Source: Candidatus Saccharibacteria bacterium CG_4_10_14_0_2_um_filter_52_9 (lineage in GTDB: Bacteria; Actinomycetota; Acidimicrobiia; Acidimicrobiales; RAAP-2). From it: a stretch of 64,000 bases of DNA. Positions within the stretch are counted from its first letter, which is position 1; every line of letters begins with the position of its first letter. The notes under the pieces were generated by a model. It was not told the DNA's origin and ran no database searches. It saw only the letters and a program-made list of their open reading frames with translations. This document shows positions 55,515 through 64,000 of this stretch, piece after piece. The position numbers and the translations under genes were made by a program. The DNA lies in assembly GCA_903970515.1 (NCBI GenBank), contig CAJCJA010000022.1, forward strand, positions 1-64,000, given 5' to 3'.

Positions 55515-58500
55515 TGACGACCTACGCGGAACTACACGCGCACTCGGGCTTCAGTTTCCTTGACGGCGCGAGTGACCCCGAAGAGCTCGTGGGTGAGGCG
55601 GCACGTCTCGGACTCTCGGGACTCGCCCTCACCGATCATCACGGCTTTTACGGGGTCGTGCGCTTCTCCGACGCGGCGAGGGCGTGCGGGTTACCCACCA
55701 TCTTTGGCTGTGAGGTGACCCTTGACGGCCTCGACGATCGCGTGGGCGTCGCCGATCCCTCGGGTTCGCACCTAGTGCTGCTGGCGCGTTCGCCCGAGGG
55801 ATATCGTCATCTCGCGACGATGCTCGGCGAAGCGCACCTCGAACGAGGAGAAAAGGGTGCGCCCCGTTTCAGTCTCGAGGACGTCATCGCGCACGCGAAG
55901 GACTGGCTGGTCCTCTCGGGCTGTCGCAAGGGACCCCTCACACGTGCACTGATGGACGAGGGACCCCGCGCGGCGCGTCGTGAGCTCGATCGTCTGGTGG
56001 GCGCCTTCGGTCGCGACGCGTTCGTCGTCGAACTCTGGGATCACGGGAGCCCCGACGACGTGGCGCGCAATGACGTTCTCGCCCAACTGGGGGTCACGTC
56101 GAACGTGGAGGTGGTGGCGACGGGCAACGTGCACTACGCGACGCCCGACGCGTTCGCGAGGGCCAACGTGCTCTCGGCGATTCGCTCGCGCCAGAGTCTC
56201 GACGAGATGCAGGGTTGGCTCAACGCGTCACCACTCGCGCATCTGCGAAGCGACGCCGAGCAACGGCGGCGATTCGCCCGCTGGCCCGGGGTCGTTGACC
56301 GGGCGGGTGAACTCGGCGCGCAACTCGCCTTTGACCTGCGCCTGGTGGCGCCGAACTTACCGAAGTTCCCTACCCCGGCGGGGATGGACGAGCAGTCCTA
56401 TCTCGAGTCTCTCGTGGCGAAGGGCGCGAGTGTGCGCTACGGCACGCGAGAACACGAGCGCGTGCCCGGTGCGTGGCGCCAGATCGATCACGAACTCTCG
56501 GTGATCGGGGCGCTCGGTTTCGCGGGCTACTTCCTTACCGTCTGGGACATCACCGAGTTCTGTCGCCGAGAGAACATCTACTGTCAGGGTCGCGGTTCGG
56601 CGGCGAATTCGGCGGTGTGCTTCTCGCTGGGCATCACCAACGCCGACGCCGTGAAGCTCAATCTGTTCTTCGAGCGATTCTTGTCGCCCGCGCGTGACGG
56701 TCCCCCCGACATCGACGTGGACATCGAGTCGGGCCGACGCGAAGAGGTGATCCAGTACGTGTTTGCGCGCTACGGACGTCGTCACGCGGCCCAGGTCGCG
56801 GCCGTGATCACCTATCGCGCGCGCTCGGCGCTACGTGACGTGGCGCGCGCCTTCGGCTACAGCGAAGATGAGGCGAACGTGTTGCGCGACAGCGTCGATC
56901 GTCACGCCATGACCGCGAAGACCAGCGAGGTGTCCGCGTTGGTGGTGCGCATGGCGAATGAACTCTTGGACCGACCACGACACCTCGGGATCCACTCGGC
57001 GGGCATGGTGCTGTGTGATCGACCGGTCCTCGAAGTCTGTCCGGTCGAGTGGGGACGCATGCCCGGACGAAGCGTCTTGCAGTGGGATAAGGACGACTGC
57101 GCGAGCATTGGTCTCGTGAAGTTCGACCTCCTCGGACTCGGGATGCTCGACGCGTTGCATCGCGCCGTCGACGAGGTGGCGGCCTTTCACGAGACGATCA
57201 TCGAGCTCGGCGCGCTCGAACAAGAAGACGCGGTCTACGACTTGCTCTGCGAGGCTGACACCGTGGGCGTCTTCCAGGTCGAGTCGCGCGCCCAGATGGC
57301 GACGCTGCCGCGCGTGCAGCCGCGATGCTTCTACGACCTCGTGATCGAGGTGGCCCTTATCCGCCCGGGCCCCATTCAGGGCAACGCCGTGAACCCCTAC
57401 ATCCGTCGACGTCGCGGTGACGAACCGGTCACCTATCTGCACCCGCGACTCGAGCCGATTCTCTCGCGCACGCTCGGCGTGCCGCTCTTCCAAGAGCAAC
57501 TCATGGAGATGGCGGTCGCCGTGGCGGGGTTCTCGCCCGCCGAAGCGGACGAACTACGCCAAGCCATGGCTTCGAAGCGATCCGAAGTACGCATGTTGAA
57601 ACTGAAGAGTCGTTTCTATTCGGGCATGGCACAGAACGGCATCGTGGGTGCCGGCGCGGATCACCTCTTCGACGCGCTCGCCGCGTTCGCGAACTTCGGC
57701 TTCCCCGAATCGCACTCGGTGTCCTTCGCGCACCTGGTCTACTGCTCGGCGTGGATCAAGCACCACTATCCCGCCGCGTTCCTCGTCGCGTTGTTGAACG
57801 CGCAACCCCTCGGATTCTGGTCACCCCAGAGTCTGGTCGCCGACGCGAAGCGCCACGGCGTGCGCGTGGCACGTCCCGACGTGAATCGCTCGGGTGCACT
57901 CGCCACGCTCGAGGGATCGCGCGATGATCCCGAGGTGCGCCTCGGGCTCGAATCGCTACGGGGTATTGGTAGTGAGTTGGCGACGCGAATCGCGCAGGGC
58001 GCACCGTGGGAAGGACCCGAGGACTTGGTGCGTCGCGCGGGGGTGCAACAACATCACCTCGAGTCACTCGCCGCCGCGGGAGCACTCGACTGTTTTGGGA
58101 CGAGTCGGCGAGCACAAGCCTGGGCCGCGGGCGCGGCCGCGCAGGCGACACCCGATCGTTTGGCGGGTGTCGTGACCGGACTCGTGGCGCCCGAACTCCC
58201 CACGCCGAGTGAGATGGAGCGCGTCGCCGACGATCTGTGGTCCATGGGGCTCACCACCGAAGCAACGGCGATCGCGCTCGTGCGCGCGTCACTCGACGCG
58301 CGTGGCGTCACGCGTGCGGCGGCGCTGATGAGCGTCGAAGCGACGCGCGTGCACGTGGCAGGCGTGGTGACGCACCGCCAACACCCCGAGACCGCGAACG
58401 GGGCGGTGTTTTTGAATCTGGAGGACGAGACGGGTCACGTGAACGTGATCTTCTCGAAGGGTGCCTGGGCGCGGTGGTCGCCGGTCGCTCGTTCGTCGCC

Positions 58501-58615
58501 GGCCCTCGTGATTCGAGGTTCCCTGCAGCGTGGTCAAGGCACGCTCGCGCTGATGGCCGAGAGCGTCGAAGCCCTCGAGCTCGGGGCGACCGCTCCTTCG
58601 AGGGACTGGCGATAG
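55514..58615 (+). CDS. dnaE2: Error-prone DNA polymerase DnaE2
   Basis: 1033 residues, the shorter DnaE2 class. PHP domain at the start (AELHAHSGFSFLDGASD, LTDHHGFYG), polymerase palm with catalytic aspartates in GPPDIDVDIESGRREE, the GRGSAANSAVCFSLG motif, SHSVSFAHLVYCSAWIK, tandem HhH (about 820-870) and an OB domain (about 930-1010, VHVAGVVTHRQHPE). It carries out damage-induced mutagenesis with ImuA' and ImuB under LexA. Confidence 0.95.
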   Translation: MTTYAELHAHSGFSFLDGASDPEELVGEAARLGLSGLALTDHHGFYGVVRFSDAARACGLPTIFGCEVTLDGLDDRVGVADPSGSHLVLLARSPEGYRHLATMLGEAHLERGEKGAPRFSLEDVIAHAKDWLVLSGCRKGPLTRALMDEGPRAARRELDRLVGAFGRDAFVVELWDHGSPDDVARNDVLAQLGVTSNVEVVATGNVHYATPDAFARANVLSAIRSRQSLDEMQGWLNASPLAHLRSDAEQRRRFARWPGVVDRAGELGAQLAFDLRLVAPNLPKFPTPAGMDEQSYLESLVAKGASVRYGTREHERVPGAWRQIDHELSVIGALGFAGYFLTVWDITEFCRRENIYCQGRGSAANSAVCFSLGITNADAVKLNLFFERFLSPARDGPPDIDVDIESGRREEVIQYVFARYGRRHAAQVAAVITYRARSALRDVARAFGYSEDEANVLRDSVDRHAMTAKTSEVSALVVRMANELLDRPRHLGIHSAGMVLCDRPVLEVCPVEWGRMPGRSVLQWDKDDCASIGLVKFDLLGLGMLDALHRAVDEVAAFHETIIELGALEQEDAVYDLLCEADTVGVFQVESRAQMATLPRVQPRCFYDLVIEVALIRPGPIQGNAVNPYIRRRRGDEPVTYLHPRLEPILSRTLGVPLFQEQLMEMAVAVAGFSPAEADELRQAMASKRSEVRMLKLKSRFYSGMAQNGIVGAGADHLFDALAAFANFGFPESHSVSFAHLVYCSAWIKHHYPAAFLVALLNAQPLGFWSPQSLVADAKRHGVRVARPDVNRSGALATLEGSRDDPEVRLGLESLRGIGSELATRIAQGAPWEGPEDLVRRAGVQQHHLESLAAAGALDCFGTSRRAQAWAAGAAAQATPDRLAGVVTGLVAPELPTPSEMERVADDLWSMGLTTEATAIALVRASLDARGVTRAAALMSVEATRVHVAGVVTHRQHPETANGAVFLNLEDETGHVNVIFSKGAWARWSPVARSSPALVIRGSLQRGQGTLALMAESVEALELGATAPSRDWR

Positions 58616-58666
58616 CCGCGTCGCCTTCGAATAAGAATGGGGAAACGACCGGGGAAAGGAAGCCGC

Positions 58667-59512
58667 GTGGGCGAGCGAGTGGCGAAGATCGCCGTCATTC
58701 AGATGTGCTCGGGCACCGACGTGCACAAGAACGTAGAGATGGCCTGCGCGCTCGTGAGCGACGCGGCCGACCAGGGCGCGACGTACATACAACTGCCCGA
58801 GTACTTCAACTTCTACGGCCCCGCCGCGAAGTTCGCTGACGTACGCGAAACGGTCCCCGGGCCCACGACGACACGACTGGGCGCGATCGCGCACGAGCGA
58901 CACGTCGTCATTCACATTGGCAGCATGCTCGAGGTATCGAGCGATCCCACCAAGTCCTTCAACGCGAGTGTCGTGCTCGACACGAACGGCACGCCGCGCT
59001 ACGTCTATCGAAAGACGCACCTCTTTGATATCGAAGTGCCCGAGAAGATCTCCTACACCGAATCGCGCGCGATACGTGCGGGCGATGACCTCGTCGTCGC
59101 CCCACTCGACGAGTTCAACCTGGGCATGAGCATCTGCTTCGACGTTCGATTTCCCGAACTGTACCGGCACCTCGCGCTGCAGGGCGCGAACGTGTTCGCC
59201 GTGCCCGCGGCATTTTCCGCGGCGACTGGTCCGGCGCATTGGGAGGTCTTGCTGCGAGCAAGGGCGATTGAGAACCACGCCTTCGTGCTGTCGGCGACCC
59301 AAGTGGGCACGACCGCCGAAGGGCTTTCGACCTACGGTCACGCCATGGTGATCGACCCGTGGGGTGAGGTCCTGTGCGAGAGCACCTCAACGAGCGAAGA
59401 AGTGCTCGCGACGACGATCGACCTCGAGGAGGTCGCGACGCGACGATCACAAATCGACGTCTTCGCTCTTCGACGCCCGGACCTCTACGGCGACCTCACG
59501 GGCGCGTCGTAA
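58667..59512 (+). CDS. Nitrilase-superfamily amidohydrolase
   Basis: 281 residues from GTG 58667 with GGAAAGGA upstream. The catalytic triad is visible: Glu in LPEYFNFYG, Lys in YRKTHLFDI, and Cys in SICFDVRFPELYR. The Nit1/Nit2-like branch hydrolyses deaminated glutathione or omega-amides; this one could also clean up similar by-products. It is in the same direction as the mutasome but 50 bp downstream, and need not belong to it. Confidence 0.9.
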   Translation: MGERVAKIAVIQMCSGTDVHKNVEMACALVSDAADQGATYIQLPEYFNFYGPAAKFADVRETVPGPTTTRLGAIAHERHVVIHIGSMLEVSSDPTKSFNASVVLDTNGTPRYVYRKTHLFDIEVPEKISYTESRAIRAGDDLVVAPLDEFNLGMSICFDVRFPELYRHLALQGANVFAVPAAFSAATGPAHWEVLLRARAIENHAFVLSATQVGTTAEGLSTYGHAMVIDPWGEVLCESTSTSEEVLATTIDLEEVATRRSQIDVFALRRPDLYGDLTGAS

Positions 59513-59513
59513 C

Positions 59514-59948
59514 GTGTCGGGCGCGTCGTCACTCGATCACGAAGGATTCGTCATCAGCTCCGAACTGGCACACATCGACTTTGACGCCGTGTACCGCTGG
59601 ATCTCGGTCGAGAGTTATTGGGCGAAGGGTCGAAGCATGGCGACGGTGCGCGCGTCATTCGAACGCTCGCGTCCCTTTGTGGTGCACCGGGGAGATGAAC
59701 AGGTCGCGTGCTGTCGCGTCGTCACCGACGAGGCGACGTTCGCGTGGATCTGTGACGTGTTCGTCGACGAGGCGTTTCGCGCTCGCGGGATTGGCCAGTG
59801 GATGGTGGGCGAGGCGGTCGCCTGGTGCCGCTCCATCGGCCTGAAGCGCGCGATACTGGCGACCCGCGACGCCCACGGGGTCTACGAGAAGTTGGGCTTT
59901 CGGCCTCTCGTGCAACCCGAGCGGTGGATGGAGATCGCCCTTCGTTGA
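59514..59948 (+). CDS. GNAT-family N-acetyltransferase
   Basis: 144 residues from GTG 59514, 1 bp after the nitrilase stop. The acetyl-CoA pyrophosphate loop is VFVDEAFRARGIGQWMVGEA, and the tail YEKLGFRPL is typical. Substrate unknown. Probably co-transcribed with the nitrilase. Confidence 0.87.
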   Translation: MSGASSLDHEGFVISSELAHIDFDAVYRWISVESYWAKGRSMATVRASFERSRPFVVHRGDEQVACCRVVTDEATFAWICDVFVDEAFRARGIGQWMVGEAVAWCRSIGLKRAILATRDAHGVYEKLGFRPLVQPERWMEIALR

Positions 59949-60158
59949 AGCGCTGTTTTTCGCGTGAGTGACGCCAAACCCGCCCAGAGAGTGCACGTGC
60001 GTCGCGGCGGCGGCGATTTCGTCGACGGCTACGATTGGACTACGTCAGTGAGTTCGCAGTGCGTGCCAAGGTATCTGCGACAAGGGCATGATGTGACGTC
60101 ACGGTTTTGGTGCACGACCGAGTTCCAAGGTTTTGAGCGACAACGCGGGAGAAGCAAC

Positions 60159-61190
60159 GTGAGTCCTAACACAGAGGTCCAAGACTCACTGCCCGACTAC
60201 AAGTCGATGCTCTTGAGTTTCGAGGACGCCATTTCGGCGATTGACCTTGACGGCACGATTGTCTATTGGAACAAAGCGGCAGAGCAGCTCTACGGCTTTC
60301 GCGCGTCGGAGGTCATTGGCCACAAAGTTGACGAGAACTATCCGGGCCCCTGGGCTTCCAAACTGGCCTTAAGCGTGCTCGTCTTTGACTCGGGTGAGAA
60401 CGTCGCCGCGATTGAGACATCACGCATGATGAAGTACGGCGCGATGCTCACGGTGTCGGTGCGCTTTTCTCCCATGCGCGGTGAAGACGGACAGTTGATT
60501 GGCCTGTCGGCGGTTTCGCGTGATATCACTAAGTTCCGCGAAGCGGAACTTGCGCGCGCCGACCTCTCGCGACGTCTCTTGAGCCTCGAGGACGAAGTCG
60601 CGAAACAAATCGCGTCCAACATTCACGACGGTGTGCTTCAAGAACTCATCGCGAATTCCCTGCGCCTCAAGATGCTCATGCAGTCCACGGAATTGGCGAG
60701 TGTCGCCAAGCCATTGGAATCCATCGAAGCGTCGATTTCCGAAACCATTCATCAGTTGCGTTCCATCATGTTCGAGGTGGCGCCGTCGGCGCTCGAGTAC
60801 GGAGGGGTCCTCGAGGCACTGGGCGAGCACTTCGATCGGCTCCATGACGTCTCGCTCGACACCGAGTTGATCTTGGAGGACCTGCCGTGCCCGTCGATGT
60901 CCTCGCAAAACGCGTCGACGCTCTACCGCATTGGCAGAGAAGCCATCACCAACGCGCTCAAGCACGCACGCGCGAAGACCATTCGCGTGAGCATCGTTGA
61001 CGCCTACGGGGGATTGCAGATGGTCGTCAGCGACGACGGGATTGGCATGACGCCGCAGCGATCGCAGCGAAGTCACTTCGGGATCCAGACCATGCGCGAC
61101 CGGTCCGAACAAGACGGCGGTCACTTGGAGCTCACGAGCGACTCGGTGTCGGGCACCAAGGTCACCGTGTGGATCCCGCGGTTGGGTTGA
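60159..61190 (+). CDS. PAS-domain histidine kinase, NarX/DesK type
   Basis: 343 residues from GTG 60159 (GGGAGA upstream); a longer frame from 59964 has no support. PAS domain (about 15-130: DLDGTIVYWNKAAEQLYGFR, FSPMRGEDGQLIGLSAVSRD), HisKA_3 with the phospho-His in ASNIHDGVLQEL, and an HATPase domain (EAITNALKHARAKTIRVSI, VSDDGIGMTP). No membrane helix, so it senses a cytosolic signal. It should phosphorylate the NarL-type receivers nearby. Confidence 0.9.
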   Translation: MSPNTEVQDSLPDYKSMLLSFEDAISAIDLDGTIVYWNKAAEQLYGFRASEVIGHKVDENYPGPWASKLALSVLVFDSGENVAAIETSRMMKYGAMLTVSVRFSPMRGEDGQLIGLSAVSRDITKFREAELARADLSRRLLSLEDEVAKQIASNIHDGVLQELIANSLRLKMLMQSTELASVAKPLESIEASISETIHQLRSIMFEVAPSALEYGGVLEALGEHFDRLHDVSLDTELILEDLPCPSMSSQNASTLYRIGREAITNALKHARAKTIRVSIVDAYGGLQMVVSDDGIGMTPQRSQRSHFGIQTMRDRSEQDGGHLELTSDSVSGTKVTVWIPRLG

Positions 61191-61561
61191 TCGACGTGCG
61201 CCTCATCAGGTAGATCGCGAAGCGGGCGCTCGGTACCGGAGATCCTCTGTCCATGTGTCATCGCGCGGCGACCTATGGGGGCGGGCGAGTGTAAAGATTT
61301 CTTACGAATCTGGTCGTCGATATGCGAGGGTCGCCCTCATTCTGTAGCATTTGAACTTCGCTTACCGAGCAGTAAGATTTCATGGTTGTCAGAGGCAAGA
61401 ACTCCGGATCGGCGCGGGTTCGCAGACGAGAGAAAGTGGCTAGGAGCGTTGATGACGACAGCGGTGTGTAGGGGGCGAGGCGCCAAGGTTGTTCGAGCGA
61501 AGGCGTTCGCTGGTTTTGCGAGTGGGCATGACGTGGCATCCGTGGCGAAGGAGTGCGTGTC
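61191..61561. other. Intergenic region before the REC-PAS gene
   Basis: 371 bp. Frames on both strands are open but have no recognisable protein features. A ribosome site AAGGAG is at 61546-61551. No convincing promoter pair was found. Confidence 0.45.
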
Positions 61562-62284
61562 GTGAGTGCCAGTCCTATTCGAATCGTCGTGGCTGACGAC
61601 AGTGAAGCCATGCGCATGGCGATCACCGATCTCTTGAACGCCGCCGAGGACCTCGAGGTAGTGGGTGTCGCCGCCAACGTCACTAAGACGCTCAGTCTCG
61701 TCACGTCGCTGTTGCCCGATCTCGTCGTCACCGACGTGTGGATGCCCGGCGGTGGCGGCGTGGCCGTGTGCAAGGGTGTACGCCTCATGGCGAAGCCACC
61801 TCGTGTCGTGGCGATCTCCGCGTCACTGATTCGAGGGACGAAAGAAGCGGTGCTCGAGGCGGGCGCCAACGCGTTCTTGTTGAAGGACGCCGCCGCCAAG
61901 GATCTCGTCGCGGTCGTGCGCCAAGTAATGAAACAGAATGGTGGGGTCGTTGACGCGATTCGCCAGGAGAATCCGACGCTCGCAGTACGAGTCGTTGACC
62001 GCTTCGGCACGATCTTCGGTTGGGACGCGGGTGCGGAGCTCCTTTACGGTTGGACCGCCGAGGAAGTGGTGGGACAAAAGCTCGATGAGGTGGGCATCGG
62101 ACCAGGCGCACTCGATCTGACGTCTGAAATGATGGAGCAACTCTCATTGGGTCGCACCTGGGAAGCAGATTTCACCGACGTCAAGAAGGATCACGCGAAA
62201 TTCCAAGCACACGGCATCTACGTGCCCGTGATTGCCTTTGGCATCGTCCAGTGCGTCGTCGTGATCAGTTACGAGTCGACCTAG
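61562..62284 (+). CDS. Receiver-PAS protein without DNA-binding domain
   Basis: 240 residues from GTG 61562, 10 bases after AAGGAG. A canonical receiver (about 4-120): VVADDSEAMRMAI, phospho-Asp in LPDLVVTDVWMPGGGG, Lys in AFLLKDAAAKDL. A PAS-like domain (about 140-240) follows: RFGTIFGWDAGAELLYGWTA, then EEVVGQKLDEVG. There is no HTH or enzyme output. It may relay phosphate or pass the PAS signal to the adjacent kinase, whose PAS is similar. Confidence 0.85.
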   Translation: MSASPIRIVVADDSEAMRMAITDLLNAAEDLEVVGVAANVTKTLSLVTSLLPDLVVTDVWMPGGGGVAVCKGVRLMAKPPRVVAISASLIRGTKEAVLEAGANAFLLKDAAAKDLVAVVRQVMKQNGGVVDAIRQENPTLAVRVVDRFGTIFGWDAGAELLYGWTAEEVVGQKLDEVGIGPGALDLTSEMMEQLSLGRTWEADFTDVKKDHAKFQAHGIYVPVIAFGIVQCVVVISYEST

Positions 62285-62635
62285 ACGTTGCGCGAGTCGC
62301 GCTGACGCACGTGTCGTGGCCTCGAACGTGCTGTACTCCCATGATCTGCGCCATGGTGGGGCGACGAATGACGAGACATCTCGCACGCGAGGGCCGGCGT
62401 CGCCTTACATTCGTGGGCGCCCGTTGGATGAATGACCCGAGCGCCCGCCCTCGAATTGCGCGACGCCGTCTGGCCAATCCAATGGCTGCGCAACCTGCAC
62501 TTGAGCGAATTCGTCGCATTTCGACGACGAGAAGTCAGTAAATGGCGCGCGAATGAGCGTTGCGACCGAGAACCAAACTATTTCATTATCCAGTCTTCAA
62601 TTGATTTAAAGTTGTCGGGAAGGACGCAGTGGTTT
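62285..62635. other. Intergenic region before the canonical NarL gene
   Basis: 351 bp. The first 250 bp are GC-rich with open frames but no recognisable product. 62575-62620 is A/T-rich and is a likely promoter area for the next gene. Confidence 0.45.
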
Positions 62636-63322
62636 TTGGACATTAGAGACTCACCAAACACTAGGGAGATCGCTATTAAAGTCGTCATCAACGTCGCTAT
62701 CGTTGACGACCACCTTCTCGTCGCAGAAATGCTGTCCAAGATGGTCGAAGGCGAGTCCGACATGCACTTCGCCGGTACGGCGCACACCGTGGCGGGCGCT
62801 TCTGAACTCGTGGACAAAGAGCGGCCCGACGTCGTCTTGATGGACTACCGGCTCCCCGACGGTACCGGCATTGACGCCGTGAAGAACATTCTCCAGCGCT
62901 GGCCCGAGACGCGCATCGTCATGCTCTCGGGTGATTCGAGTCACGACTTAATGGTTCGCGCCATCGAAGCCGGTTGCGTGGGCATGCTCGCGAAAGACCG
63001 TCCGATGGACGAATTACTTGGCGCCATTCGTTCGGCGTCGAAGGGCGAGTTGGTGTTTCGCGCTGACGAGATGAATAAGTTGCTCTCGTATTTCAAGAAG
63101 AGTCCAACGAGCGACGCCGATGGACTCACGACACGCGAGCTGGAGGTCCTCCAATTGCTCGCCGAAGGTGTGTCCACCGACGGTATCGCCGAGAAACTCT
63201 TCATCTCGATCAATACCGTGCGAAATCACGTCAGCAAGATCTTGATGAAGCTCGGAGCCCATTCAAAATTGGAAGCGGTGGCGATAGCTGCGCGCGACAA
63301 ATTGGTGACGCTGCACCACTAA
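62636..63322 (+). CDS. NarL/FixJ-type response regulator
   Basis: About 228 residues if started at TTG 62636. Receiver: VAIVDDHLLVAEML, phospho-Asp in VVLMDYRLPDGTG, Lys in GMLAKDRP. HTH: LTTRELEVLQLLAEGVSTDG, LFISINTVRNHVSKILMKLG, AHSKLEAVAIA. The start is uncertain: an ATT at 62675 lies 6 bases after AGGGAG (62663-62668) and gives a typical family N-terminus, while no ATG or GTG is near. It is the likely partner of the kinase at 60159. Confidence 0.92.
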   Translation: MDIRDSPNTREIAIKVVINVAIVDDHLLVAEMLSKMVEGESDMHFAGTAHTVAGASELVDKERPDVVLMDYRLPDGTGIDAVKNILQRWPETRIVMLSGDSSHDLMVRAIEAGCVGMLAKDRPMDELLGAIRSASKGELVFRADEMNKLLSYFKKSPTSDADGLTTRELEVLQLLAEGVSTDGIAEKLFISINTVRNHVSKILMKLGAHSKLEAVAIAARDKLVTLHH

Positions 63323-63413
63323 CGAGTACTGAGATCATCAACGTGCGAGCACCGGATGTTATTCGCAATGAACGGTGGACGATGTACTGCGGTGTTCTTG
63401 CGACGTCGGCGCC

Positions 63414-63992
63414 CTAGGTCGACCCGGTCTCTTTGACCAAGCGTCGATCGGGAAGAAACCAAATCACGGCAATCACGACGAACACGCAGTAGGAAAAGTA
63501 TGGACTGACGTAGGCGAGCGGGATCGAGACAATATACAAAACCATCGACGCGGGACCCTTGATGTCCCTTCCGACCACGCGTGCCAAGGCGGTGTCGTTC
63601 GGGTTCGCTCGAAGAATCGCACGACCGAGCGTCGTATACGCGACGCCGGCGCCGAGGCCCACCACGCCGTAGGTCGCGGCGGGGAGGGCTTGGCCATGAT
63701 GGGCACCAACCCACGCCGTCGCAAATGGGATGAGTGAAAGCCAAAACAAGAGTTGCAAGTTGGTCCACATGACGGCCGCGCTAATGTGCTCGGTCGCTCG
63801 AAGTAAGTGGTGGTGATTGACCCAGTAGATGCCCACGAAGGTGAAACTCAACACGTAGACCAAGAGCAGGGGCAACAGGTGCGACACGCTGCTCCACGCG
63901 ACGCTCGCCGGTGCCTTTAGCTCAAAAGCCATAAGGGTGATGATCACCGCGAGGACGCCATCGCTGAAGGATTCGAGTCGATCCGATCCCAT
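63414..63992 (-). CDS. TMEM175-family potassium channel
   Basis: 192 residues and six membrane helices. The first helix holds the family signature RLESFSDGVLAVIITLM (FSDG), the hydrophobic gate motif of bacterial TMEM175 channels; later NHHHLLR is also typical. It forms tetrameric K+-permeable channels. No regulator is adjacent, and it stands alone near the window edge. Confidence 0.92.
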   Translation of the reverse strand: MGSDRLESFSDGVLAVIITLMAFELKAPASVAWSSVSHLLPLLLVYVLSFTFVGIYWVNHHHLLRATEHISAAVMWTNLQLLFWLSLIPFATAWVGAHHGQALPAATYGVVGLGAGVAYTTLGRAILRANPNDTALARVVGRDIKGPASMVLYIVSIPLAYVSPYFSYCVFVVIAVIWFLPDRRLVKETGST

Positions 63993-64000
63993 GACCGCGC

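Noticed and set aside
61273-62010. 245-codon minus-strand frame
   Set aside because: It is antisense to the receiver domain of the REC-PAS gene, whose motifs are unmistakable.

Overview
The window looks like a chromosomal segment of a GC-rich actinobacterium. The gene order lysA-hom-thrC-rho-rpmE-prfA-prmC-tsaC, then rpiB-glyA-wecA-atp operon-murA, resembles that around the mycobacterial atp locus. Other actinobacterial marks are a C-to-D MurA, an APS-reductase type CysH, an actinobacterial LexA box on an imuA'-imuB-dnaE2 cassette, and many GTG/TTG or apparently leaderless starts. The secreted proteins (Ig-like repeats, beta-propeller, sedolisin with RCC1 repeats) fit an environmental member, perhaps class Acidimicrobiia; that placement is inference.

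Layout. 1-6.2 kb: two large secreted repeat proteins, a small exported papain-like protein, an F420/NADP reductase-like protein and tRNA-Arg. 6.2-6.9 kb: two decayed genes (LuxR regulator; maleylpyruvate-isomerase/DinB-like). 6.9-16.8 kb: an amino-acid permease, then lysine/threonine synthesis and a Rho/translation block. 16.8-21.3 kb: thiolase-like protein (minus strand), rpiB, glyA, wecA. 21.3-28.8 kb: a complete F1Fo ATP synthase operon with two AtpI/AtpZ-like proteins and a delta subunit whose N-terminal domain is duplicated. 28.8-36.1 kb: CBS protein, glpX, murA, meaB, a membrane protein, and cysND divergent from cysH.

36.9-38.65 kb is a small island between tRNA-Ala(CGC) and a 22-bp copy of the tRNA 3' end. 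It carries an XRE/nucleotidyltransferase toxin-antitoxin-like pair with a palindromic operator and no visible integrase. 38.7-49.1 kb is accessory DNA: a RibD-like reductase, an ArsR-SRPBCC pair under a strong promoter/operator, an arsenic cluster (ArsR divergent from ArsI, aquaporin, ArsC) with a 56-bp inverted-repeat control region, a decayed MazF-type locus, a TetR-controlled pair, an unrecognised protein with a duplicated helical unit, and a SRAP protein.

49.3-64 kb: a 1095-residue secreted sedolisin-Fn3-RCC1 protein, a NarL-type regulator lacking its phosphoacceptor Asp, the SOS mutasome with its promoter and LexA box, a nitrilase and a GNAT enzyme, a PAS histidine kinase with a receiver-PAS protein and a canonical NarL regulator, and a TMEM175-type channel.

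Most of the window is conventional. The items most worth checking are the duplicated-domain AtpH, the CysH lacking one Fe-S cysteine, the Asn-receiver NarL protein beside its canonical paralogue, the integrase-less tRNA-Ala island, and the REC-PAS/PAS-kinase signalling cluster.
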